64,000 nucleotides of DNA from the IMG/VR virus record IMGVR_UViG_3300037852_000055, positions 36,045 to 100,044 of that record. One strand, given 5' to 3'. Position numbers and translations under genes: made by a program. The notes below the pieces were generated by a model that was not told the DNA's origin, did no database searches, and worked only from the letters and a program-made list of their open reading frames with translations. Source of the stretch: a virus. Positions 14,391 to 21,109 of the stretch are shown here, one piece after another; positions within the stretch are counted from its first letter, which is position 1, and every line of letters starts with the position of its first letter.

Positions 14391-14409
14391 GTTTTTCATA
14401 GGGGAAAAT

Positions 14410-14913
14410 ATGCCTAGAAAAGAACGCTATGCACTTGTTAAGAAACACATGGCCGAAGACCCTGTGTTTGAAAAAGAATATAAAGCTATGAAAAAAGCTG
14501 AAGGTAAACGCCTGAGAGATGCTAAGCTAACACCTGAGGAACTAGAGCTTCGGAAGTTCCGTAGGGAGCATCCTAAGGAATATGAAAAGCAGAGAATCAA
14601 GAAGAAACGAGCAGAGGACCCTGAGTACAACACCAAGTATCTTAATCGTGTACACGCGAAGAGAAAAAGAATGAAGCACAAGAAGTGGGGTTGGACACCT
14701 GAAGCTTTAGAACTTGCTAGGAACACTCAAAATGAAAGATGTGCAGTATGTAACGAAATAGCTGAGCTTGTTCCCGACCACGAACACAGTGTTCCACCTA
14801 AGCCAAGGCAACTACTTTGTAAACTGTGCAACACTGGCCTAGGAATGTTTAGGGATGATCCCAAGCTCTTGGAACTAGCGGCATCTTATCTTAGAAAATG
14901 GGGTAAATCATAA
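14410..14913 (+). CDS. Endonuclease VII-type HNH endonuclease (free-standing)
   Basis: ATG 14410 follows GGGGAAAAT. The 167-residue protein has a highly charged helical N-terminus, then the endonuclease VII zinc/active-site block: CAVCNE (about residues 112-117), PDHEHS and LLCKLCNTGLGMF. It closes with LLELAASYLRKWGKS. This is the gp49-like fold, common in phages both as a Holliday-junction nuclease and as a homing-type gene. With an own promoter and no partners nearby, a selfish gene is more likely. It lacks the pseudoknot leader found at five other endonuclease loci. Confidence 0.8.
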   Translation: MPRKERYALVKKHMAEDPVFEKEYKAMKKAEGKRLRDAKLTPEELELRKFRREHPKEYEKQRIKKKRAEDPEYNTKYLNRVHAKRKRMKHKKWGWTPEALELARNTQNERCAVCNEIAELVPDHEHSVPPKPRQLLCKLCNTGLGMFRDDPKLLELAASYLRKWGKS

Positions 14914-14993
14914 GGACACCCATAGCCCCCACCCTATGCATCTCTCTTGTTTTCATAGGCTATAACCTATGCAAGCACTTTAGGCAGGAGGCC

Positions 14994-15023
14994 TTGACTT
15001 CTTTGTGGGTAAGGTGGTATACT
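14994..15023 (+). promoter_or_regulatory. Sigma70-type promoter
   Basis: TTGACT (14994-14999), an 18-base spacer ending AAGGTGG, then TATACT (15018-15023). It would transcribe the six-gene block up to the terminator at 16698. It shares GTGG-TATACT with two other promoters in the window. Confidence 0.7.
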
Positions 15024-15068
15024 GTTCTTAGATGGGACGGAATTTTAAACGTACACAAAGGAGAAACA

Positions 15069-15290
15069 ATGAAACAAGTAGCCATCCTAGAGGGTGGAGA
15101 TTGGGCAGATGCAGGGGTACACCATTTTGCATTGTCAGACGATGCAAATCTAAAGGAACTTCACAAGGAATATAAAGATTTGTGCAAAACAACATGGAGA
15201 ACCCAAGGCAAATTCATAACTTTCCCAACATGGCTTGAGGAAGAGAAGGGAGCCCAAGAATCTTCAGTGGAAGAGTTCTGGGATGAATAA
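15069..15290 (+). CDS. Hypothetical acidic protein, 73 aa
   Basis: AAAGGAGAAACA precedes ATG 15069. The product (MKQVAILEGGDWADAGVHHF) is acidic at its C-terminus. First gene of the short rightward block. No family is recognised. Confidence 0.6.
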   Translation: MKQVAILEGGDWADAGVHHFALSDDANLKELHKEYKDLCKTTWRTQGKFITFPTWLEEEKGAQESSVEEFWDE

Positions 15291-15475
15291 TGGAAGAGAA
15301 AACTGAAAGCATGGTGCTGGCAACGGAACCGTGCCCAGACTGTGGTAGCAGTAAGCACAAGAGCTGCGATAGGTTTAGACCTCCGGTATGTGGAGAAGAT
15401 TTTTGTGATGCTTGTGGAGACTGCTTGTATTGCTATGCAGAGGATACGTGTGCAGTAACAGGAGACCACCATTGA
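15290..15475 (+). CDS. Cys-rich zinc-binding protein, 61 aa
   Basis: TAATG coupling to the preceding gene fixes the start at 15290. Ten cysteines include CPDCGS, CGEDFCDACGDC and YCYAEDTC, enough for at least two zinc sites. It may be a small nucleic-acid- or protein-binding factor. Confidence 0.6.
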   Translation: MEEKTESMVLATEPCPDCGSSKHKSCDRFRPPVCGEDFCDACGDCLYCYAEDTCAVTGDHH

Positions 15476-15630
15476 TTAAACCTGAGGATATTTACGAAGT
15501 TCTCAAAGAGCAACTACATTCTCCTTGGGGATACATAGGACTGGAAGGAAACTTTAAGGCAGTAGCCGTGGATGGCACAGTAGATTGCCAAGAAATTGCT
15601 AAGTTTTTAAATGAAAGGAATAAGAATTGA
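15472..15630 (+). CDS. Hypothetical protein, 52 aa
   Basis: TTG 15472 is preceded by AGGAG at seven bases and overlaps the stop of the Cys-rich gene. The product MIKPEDIYEVLKEQLHSPWG has a compact alpha/beta pattern. No family is recognised. Confidence 0.55.
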   Translation: MIKPEDIYEVLKEQLHSPWGYIGLEGNFKAVAVDGTVDCQEIAKFLNERNKN

Positions 15631-16130
15631 AAACCATTGTGCTTGCAACACTAATGCTCTTGGTATCCCTAGGAATTTCACAAGGGCAGAACGCTGAACT
15701 ACCCGATGCACCTTCAGCTGTAATGGAAGCTGCATGGGCTCAGAACACCCCTAGCACACGCCCAGCATTGTCTTATGAAAAACCTACGGTTAAACCTAGG
15801 GGTAAGAAGAAGCTATTAGCTCTGGCCGGAGTTGTGGCTTTTTCCTTAGCGACTGAAGTATATGACATACGAGAGACAGAGAAAGGGCTCAAGGCTGGAG
15901 TGGCGCAGGAAGGGTATACATTTTTAGTCGGTAGTCACCCCTCGGCACATGCACTGTATACCCGAGACACGATAACCCTGGGGTTACTCACTATACCCTC
16001 ATTGTTGGGGTATTTTTATAGAAAGCCAGTGCTTTACTACAGCATGCTATCTATACCTGCGGCTCAAGGCATTGATCACATTCAAGGGGGAAACCAATGG
16101 AAGGATTTATTGCAGGAGGTGGGTAAGTAA
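15627..16130 (+). CDS. Secreted or membrane protein with LPDAPSA motif
   Basis: TTG 15627 follows AAAGGA and overlaps the upstream stop. A signal peptide (MKTIVLATLMLLVSLGISQG) is followed at once by NAELPDAPSA, a sequence I associate with exported proteins of Acidobacteriota. Two further hydrophobic stretches occur (LLALAGVVAFSLA and LGLLTIPSLLGYF). The 167-residue protein is probably host-derived in style and acts at the envelope, but its job is unknown. It is the best pointer to the host. Confidence 0.6.
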   Translation: MKTIVLATLMLLVSLGISQGQNAELPDAPSAVMEAAWAQNTPSTRPALSYEKPTVKPRGKKKLLALAGVVAFSLATEVYDIRETEKGLKAGVAQEGYTFLVGSHPSAHALYTRDTITLGLLTIPSLLGYFYRKPVLYYSMLSIPAAQGIDHIQGGNQWKDLLQEVGK

Positions 16131-16134
16131 GCCG

Positions 16135-16542
16135 ATGCATACCTTATTGTTAATCTTAGAGATCTTCTTTGGGTCTATAGCCGGGCTTATCGGTTTGGGG
16201 TTCATCGTGAGTGCGCTGAAATCAAACGTACATCAGATCGTAACCTGGAATCCTGCTGTGGATATACCCTACGCTATGAACCAGGCAGCGCACGAAGGTT
16301 GGCCCCACAGGGCTCTAGTAGCATTTGATATTTTTGTAAACGTAGTGCTATGTAAGGGACAGCAGGACGAAACCATTTCTACCCACAGCTGGCGTGCTGC
16401 ACAAGAAGGCAAAACTTGGGGAAAAGTAATGTGCTGGTGGCTGAATTTGTTTCAGGACAACCATGGCCCACAGGCGGCTTCTGGGGATTTACTCAGGGCT
16501 ACTGAACGGGTAGAAGTACTTAAGAAAGCTCTGGGACTATGA
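16135..16542 (+). CDS. Membrane-anchored phage protein, 135 aa
   Basis: ATG 16135 opens with one strong membrane helix (LLLILEIFFGSIAGLIGLGF). The soluble part contains AFDIFVNVVLCKGQQDETIS followed by THSWRAA. This FDxxVNVxxxG-DETIS pattern is familiar from uncharacterised proteins of many phages and prophages. Function is unknown. An AGGAGG lies 15 bases upstream, farther than usual. Confidence 0.6.
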   Translation: MHTLLLILEIFFGSIAGLIGLGFIVSALKSNVHQIVTWNPAVDIPYAMNQAAHEGWPHRALVAFDIFVNVVLCKGQQDETISTHSWRAAQEGKTWGKVMCWWLNLFQDNHGPQAASGDLLRATERVEVLKKALGL

Positions 16543-16697
16543 ATCAGCATGATGAAGTACGACTAAAACGCGCAAAGGAATGGATAAACCAGCAGGAATA
16601 CGAAGGGAAAAACCTAGAAGAAAACCTTGTAGATACCTTAGTAAAATACGAGCATTACTTAATGGAATGTGAAGCAAAGCGTATGAGTGAAAAATAA
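16539..16697 (+). CDS. Hypothetical protein, 52 aa
   Basis: ATGA overlap with the preceding gene sets the start at 16539 (MNQHDEVRLKRAKEWINQQE). It is charged and helical. Its stop codon abuts the terminator stem. No family is recognised. Confidence 0.55.
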   Translation: MNQHDEVRLKRAKEWINQQEYEGKNLEENLVDTLVKYEHYLMECEAKRMSEK

Positions 16698-16738
16698 AAA
16701 AGCCCTAGGAAACCTTTAATAGGAATCCTAGGGCTTTT
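16698..16738. terminator. Bidirectional terminator
   Basis: AAAAGCCCTAGGA (16698-16710) pairs with TCCTAGGGCTTTT (16726-16738). It lies between converging operons, with A and T tracts on each side suited to ending transcription both ways. Confidence 0.85.
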
Positions 16739-16772
16739 CTTTTGTTTATTTGGGAACTATATACATAACTCC

Positions 16773-17333
16773 CTAAGTACCTACTTTCGGCCCAGTTGTG
16801 CCGTCCATCTCGTACCAGACAAATTCCCCATCTTCGCCAATCGGAAAGTGGCCCCCGCATGTAGTGCAGAATGTGCCGGAGTAAAATGCCGGATCGCGGG
16901 CATACGTTTCCGAGATAGACCGACTCATGGTTGTGATCTTCCCGCACTTCAGGTGCCTATAAGCATCACGGTATGGCCGAACGAAACCCTTGCTTCTTTC
17001 TTCAGGACTCAACACCACGTAGCCTTCCTGCTGCCCATCGGCCCGCAGCGTCGTGTGGCTGCGATCTTCTGGGACAGGTGAGCCATCCGTAAGGATTTGA
17101 ACGCTGCGATCTACCGGGATTTTCGCGGCTTCCTGTCGTCGCTTTTCGATGATCTCTTCCTCCGCGCTATGTGCTTTCTGCTGGAGGAGAAAGGCTAGAG
17201 CGCGGGCCTGCTCAGGCGAAAATATGATGTGCCCGACACCGTTCTCATCCGGCTGCAAATCGGGATGATTGACCACCACTTCCCCTGCCCCGTTTGTGCC
17301 GACTTCTAGAGTGTTCTTTGCGATCTCCGTCAT
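16773..17333 (-). CDS. Protein with C-terminal zinc ribbon, 186 aa; foreign-looking composition
   Basis: AAAGGAGAGCG precedes ATG 17333. The N-terminal half is helical (SPEQARALAFLLQQKAHSAE). The C-terminal 80 residues read RPYRDAYRHLKCGKITTM, SETYARDPAFYSGTFCTTCG and HFPIGEDGEFVW, a zinc-ribbon domain seen at the end of several phage and bacterial hypothetical proteins. The gene is clearly richer in G+C than its neighbours, suggesting recent transfer. Its role is unknown. Confidence 0.6.
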   Translation of the reverse strand: MTEIAKNTLEVGTNGAGEVVVNHPDLQPDENGVGHIIFSPEQARALAFLLQQKAHSAEEEIIEKRRQEAAKIPVDRSVQILTDGSPVPEDRSHTTLRADGQQEGYVVLSPEERSKGFVRPYRDAYRHLKCGKITTMSRSISETYARDPAFYSGTFCTTCGGHFPIGEDGEFVWYEMDGTTGPKVGT

Positions 17334-17379
17334 CGCTCTCCTTTCCAGTTTTCAAGGGAGTTAACTATATAATTCCCGT

Positions 17380-17580
17380 TTATTTAATTCTCACAACATT
17401 GGGAGAAACATAGGTTCCTCCAGAGCAACATACTAACGTACAACAGGGTTCACACAAGGGAGTAAGCTTAGCCACACTACAAGGGGTAGCTCCTCTGGCA
17501 CCACACCATGCACACTTAGTTGTTGCTATCTTAAGCTCACGCCTAAGCCACAGATACAGTACCCTGAGCTTTTGTTTCAT
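17380..17580 (-). CDS. Small zinc-binding protein, 66 aa
   Basis: Start ATG 17580 (MKQKLRVLYLWLRRELKIAT) overlaps the end of the RNase H gene. CAWCGARG and CEPCCTLVCCSGG supply four or more Cys for zinc. Function unknown. Confidence 0.5.
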   Translation of the reverse strand: MKQKLRVLYLWLRRELKIATTKCAWCGARGATPCSVAKLTPLCEPCCTLVCCSGGTYVSPNVVRIK

Positions 17581-18010
17581 TCCAGTTTGACCCCCTTGGT
17601 ACTTCATTGTCATCTAGCACTTTGTTACACAACCTATCCACGAATTCATTACCAGCATTCCCAGAGTGGCCCTTCACATGTTTAAGCACATGGCAACCTC
17701 TTACCAATAACCCATACGCCTTGCTCATGAGCGGACGTATTTCTGTGTTTATTACGTTCCACCTTTGGTTGACTTGCTCAACCACTAACTTTGAATCGCA
17801 ATGAATAAGCACATTCCTCCAGTTGTGCTTCTCTAGGTATTCGAGCAGATAGATCAGAGCCCAATATTCAGCAAAATTATTGGTATGCACTTCTTTCCCT
17901 AAGAAATACCCTTGGGACACTGCACCTCCCGGCAGTTCCACAAGCCAACTTGCCGAGCATATGCCAGGGTTTCCTACCCGGCACGCACCGTCACAGTACG
18001 CTTGTATCAT
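17543..18010 (-). CDS. Ribonuclease HI
   Basis: The 155-residue protein has the whole RNase HI active site: Asp in AYCDGACRVGNPG (residue 7), Glu in NNFAEYWALIYLLEYL (about 48), Asp in IHCDSKLVVEQVN (about 72) and the C-terminal HVKGHSGNAGNEFVDRL. These acidic residues bind two metal ions and cut the RNA of RNA-DNA hybrids. In a phage with its own polymerase it would remove primers. It lies in the leftward replication block and overlaps its upstream gene by ATGA. Confidence 0.9.
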   Translation of the reverse strand: MIQAYCDGACRVGNPGICSASWLVELPGGAVSQGYFLGKEVHTNNFAEYWALIYLLEYLEKHNWRNVLIHCDSKLVVEQVNQRWNVINTEIRPLMSKAYGLLVRGCHVLKHVKGHSGNAGNEFVDRLCNKVLDDNEVPRGSNWNETKAQGTVSVA

Positions 18011-18138
18011 AAGTCAGCTCCTCTTGCTGCTAAGCTGTCTAACCATTGGGTATACAACTTCTTTGCCTCGTACTCAGACTCAGGAATAACATAGGTTTCC
18101 CCAAGTTCTTTATTGATTCTTTCTAGGTTGTTTTGCAC
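18007..18138 (-). CDS. Small hypothetical protein, 43 aa
   Basis: GTG 18138 has GGAGAGACTCA upstream; the frame upstream has no other start before a stop. The product VQNNLERINKELGETYVIPE is helical and overlaps the RNase HI start by four bases. Confidence 0.45.
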   Translation of the reverse strand: MQNNLERINKELGETYVIPESEYEAKKLYTQWLDSLAARGADL

Positions 18139-18166
18139 TGAGTCTCTCCAGTACTTAGGATAAACG

Positions 18167-18421
18167 TTAGTTGTAATGGGAATACCCTACACCTTCCTGT
18201 TGTCCCCAAGCTTCATCCACAAGTTTAAAACCTGCCGTAAAAGCTTTTCTCAAAAGGGTTTCAAAGTCTTCGGTTTGGCTTATGTTTTCTTCATTGTTTT
18301 TAAACCACTCATCATAAGCGTCATCAATAAGACTCTCTGTATAACCATTGTCTTCTTTGTTTAGCATATCTGTTGCGGTGTTTACAAGTCTCTGTAAATT
18401 CTGCAAATACTCTACACCCAT
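18167..18421 (-). CDS. Hypothetical acidic protein, 84 aa
   Basis: Starts MGVEYLQNLQRLVNTATDML and is acidic and helical. It abuts the MazG-like gene with no gap. No family is recognised. Confidence 0.6.
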   Translation of the reverse strand: MGVEYLQNLQRLVNTATDMLNKEDNGYTESLIDDAYDEWFKNNEENISQTEDFETLLRKAFTAGFKLVDEAWGQQEGVGYSHYN

Positions 18422-18859
18422 CTAAAACCTCTTTCCATTGGCTTTGCTACGTTCTTCAAAGGTATGATCCTTGCGTTGTGCATTGTATCTGCGCTTCTCT
18501 ATAAAGGCTCCTCCTAGGTCTAACCCGTGCTCTGCCGCATAATCAAACGTGCGTATCAGTAGGTCTGCCAATTCTACCTCTACCATTTTACGGTGGGGCA
18601 GATGGGTATCCATAAGATCCTTCCGTTCACCCTCCATGGCTTCTGCAATTTCAGAAACCATGAGCATCAATAGTTCTCCCTTGTTTCTCTTAATGGGTTC
18701 CTTAGTGTGTGGATCATGCCACCACTTGTCATTGTCCTTTCGGCAAATGTTGGCAAGCGTATTGATCATGGACTTAGCCAACTGTTCAGAAGTGCCTACT
18801 CCATTGGTGCCTTGCATATACTCAAACGTTGGCGATGCTTCCACTTCGTATTCTCCCAT
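18422..18859 (-). CDS. MazG-like nucleoside triphosphate pyrophosphohydrolase
   Basis: ATG 18859 follows AAAGGAAACTAC; an alternative GTG at 18886 has AGGAG and would add nine residues. The core matches the all-alpha NTP pyrophosphatase fold: LLMLMVSEIAEAMEGE, then VEVELADLLIRTFDYA and FIEKRRYNAQRKDH. The Glu and Asp residues (E-E...E-D) would hold magnesium. Such phage enzymes hydrolyse dNTPs or alarmone-like nucleotides. Its place next to ribonucleotide reductase suggests a role in pool control. Confidence 0.75.
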   Translation of the reverse strand: MGEYEVEASPTFEYMQGTNGVGTSEQLAKSMINTLANICRKDNDKWWHDPHTKEPIKRNKGELLMLMVSEIAEAMEGERKDLMDTHLPHRKMVEVELADLLIRTFDYAAEHGLDLGGAFIEKRRYNAQRKDHTFEERSKANGKRF

Positions 18860-18875
18860 GTAGTTTCCTTTGTTT

Positions 18876-20762
18876 TTATAATTCACATTTATCTCCTACA
18901 CATGCGTAGGTTTTTGCTCCGGTTGTGTGGTCTTCCTGTTCATACTTGCTCAGCTGTGCATAATCAATTTTGGGGAACTCTGCATCCAATTTCTTAAACG
19001 TGGGTTCATCAATTTCTTGATAAGGAGCTAATTGGTATATCCCAGCATCTTTGGGAAGAAACGAGACACCACATAAACTATCAAAGTGCTTATAGCACCA
19101 TGCTCCAGTGGTTAACCACTCATCTTGATCTACATATATAGTTATGGATGGATTATGTTCAGTCCAAAACTCCTTTACTACTAACCAATGTTCTAACTGC
19201 TGTATTGCATTTATATCGTGCCTAGTTTTCCCACCCTCCGGCGCAGAAATAGGAAAATCTAAAACAAACGTGTTGGCTGTGTTTGGTTCTTGTCCAACCT
19301 CAGGAGAATAGGGAACCCCTTGGTCTTTCAGTAGCTGGAACAAAGGGTCTGTAGCACTGATTCTGTAGCGTCTAATGTAATACTTAGCATATCTCGCATG
19401 AATACCGCTGGCTGAATTCACAAGTTGGCTAACCGTACCTGAAGGCTTAATGCATGTAATGGCGGCAGACATGTTTATCTTAAGTCTATCCGACCACTTC
19501 TCAGCTTCTCTAAGGGCTACTCCTTTTAAATCCCCAAGCCACTTCTTCATTGTGTCATTTACATTGTTTAAAACCTTGTGATCCATCATTCCTGTTAAAC
19601 TAACACCTAAAAGGCGTTCTTCTTCACAGTTCTTTTTCCACTCTGGACGTAGATAAGGAAATTTTGTGAATGTAGCCTGCCAAGACCCAAGCATAACTGC
19701 TGTGCGTACTTTTCTACGCAAAGTTTCAAGTGTGTCATCGGGACGTACAACTACTTCACTAAGATTACAGAACTCTTGATCACGCAGAATAATCTCTCCA
19801 CAAGGATTGGTACCAATGCAATCCCATGGTTTCCTACGGCTAGAGGCCAGCATTTGCTTAGCAGCGCCTTCTTTGTTAAAAATACCCCGTTCACCTGAAC
19901 CTGACTCCATCAGGTTTAACCATTCCTTCATAAAGGTTATTTCATCAGGCTTTCCTAGGTATATAGCACTGTTGTTACTCATACTTCTATGAGGTGCACT
20001 GTCCCAGAACTTACCACTTTTGGATGTGGCAATTTTTTGATCGTCTAAATCACTCAGACTAATTAGGCTAGATCTTCGTACCCCCCCTACCACAACAATT
20101 TCTGCTATCTTGCAGATCAAATCGTGACAATCAATGGGTCTAAGTTTTTGGCCTTGGCGAGACTTAAAAAGTTTCGTAGCAAACTCGATGAGGTTTTGCA
20201 GAGGCTCTGGGCCTGAAGCACGACCTCCCATGGTTAACAATCGGTTACCTCTGGGTCTAACTTTAGTATAGTCTACGTTTACGTTGCCACCAGAGTATAG
20301 TACTGTTAAAACAGTGTTTAGAGCTTTGGCCCACCCTTCTTTTGAGTCTTCAACTACAACATTTTCTACAGTATTCTTATTCAGGAACACCGTAGGTAAT
20401 TGCTCCGTATAGCTGTGTTCCACACTGAAGCCCACTCCAGTTCCACACATTAAAATGTACAGAATTTCACTGAACACCTTGAGGTTATTCACTGCCACAA
20501 ACGAACAGTTATACATTGTAATGTTGTTCTGCTTAGCAGCAGGGCCAGCAGCCCAGGCAACTCGCATAGAAGGCATAACTTCCTGAGCAAGCCACGCCTT
20601 CTTTGCAAAGTTTTTATGAACAGGAACAATGGCTTCACCTAGTTCATCACAAAAAAATCCGAGCCATCTATCCCCGGTTTCCTCATAGGTTTCCCTACGT
20701 TTTTCTTCTTCTAACCACCTAGAGTATGTCCGGGTGAATGTGAACAATTGACTCTGATTCAA
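18876..20762 (-). CDS. Adenosylcobalamin-dependent ribonucleotide reductase (class II, monomeric RTPR type)
   Basis: The 628-residue protein starts at TTG 20762 after a GA-rich ribosome site. Diagnostic parts: NITMYNCSFVAVNN (first redox Cys), GGVRRSSLISLSD, the active-site block NPCGEIILRDQEFCNLSEV with the thiyl-radical Cys and Glu, KPSGTVSQLVNSASGIH, and the C-terminal redox pair CVGDKCEL. This is the monomeric triphosphate reductase family, which needs coenzyme B12. It is about 100 residues shorter than the classical lactobacillar enzyme. It supplies dNTPs for phage replication and needs a B12-making or importing host. Confidence 0.9.
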   Translation of the reverse strand: MNQSQLFTFTRTYSRWLEEEKRRETYEETGDRWLGFFCDELGEAIVPVHKNFAKKAWLAQEVMPSMRVAWAAGPAAKQNNITMYNCSFVAVNNLKVFSEILYILMCGTGVGFSVEHSYTEQLPTVFLNKNTVENVVVEDSKEGWAKALNTVLTVLYSGGNVNVDYTKVRPRGNRLLTMGGRASGPEPLQNLIEFATKLFKSRQGQKLRPIDCHDLICKIAEIVVVGGVRRSSLISLSDLDDQKIATSKSGKFWDSAPHRSMSNNSAIYLGKPDEITFMKEWLNLMESGSGERGIFNKEGAAKQMLASSRRKPWDCIGTNPCGEIILRDQEFCNLSEVVVRPDDTLETLRRKVRTAVMLGSWQATFTKFPYLRPEWKKNCEEERLLGVSLTGMMDHKVLNNVNDTMKKWLGDLKGVALREAEKWSDRLKINMSAAITCIKPSGTVSQLVNSASGIHARYAKYYIRRYRISATDPLFQLLKDQGVPYSPEVGQEPNTANTFVLDFPISAPEGGKTRHDINAIQQLEHWLVVKEFWTEHNPSITIYVDQDEWLTTGAWCYKHFDSLCGVSFLPKDAGIYQLAPYQEIDEPTFKKLDAEFPKIDYAQLSKYEQEDHTTGAKTYACVGDKCEL

Positions 20763-20910
20763 TCTCTTTCTCTCTTTCTTTCTCTACGTAAAACGTATGC
20801 TTTGAAACACAACGGTACAAAACTAAGTCTGGTCTAATTTGCAAAACTCCTTTTTCTAGCGGCACAGGAAATGCCTGGGCAGGGCAGAACGGGCAGTTTA
20901 GATAACTCAT
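20719..20910 (-). CDS. Small Cys-containing protein, 63 aa
   Basis: ATG 20910 (MSYLNCPFCPAQAFPVPLEK) is TAATG-coupled to the gene before. A single CPFC pair and a later C suggest a partial zinc site. The last 44 bases overlap the reductase start. No family is recognised. Confidence 0.55.
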   Translation of the reverse strand: MSYLNCPFCPAQAFPVPLEKGVLQIRPDLVLYRCVSKHTFYVEKEREKEIESESIVHIHPDIL

Positions 20911-21107
20911 TAGCATCCCTCGAATGCAAAGTCCCACTCTAACCAAAGGTAATCAAGGGCACGGTTTTCCAAATCTGTGCCTTTATACCCAACGATTCTA
21001 GGACGAATAACAAAACCTTTACCAACTTCATAGTTATTCTCAATTGTTTTTAAAGCAACTGAATCATCTTCAAATTCCTCTTGCAAATATGTTGGTGCTT
21101 GCGGCAT
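20910..21107 (-). CDS. Hypothetical acidic protein, 65 aa
   Basis: AGGGGTAACT precedes ATG 21107 (MPQAPTYLQEEFEDDSVALK). It lies between the polymerase and reductase genes. No family is recognised. Confidence 0.55.
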   Translation of the reverse strand: MPQAPTYLQEEFEDDSVALKTIENNYEVGKGFVIRPRIVGYKGTDLENRALDYLWLEWDFAFEGC

Positions 21108-21109
21108 AG

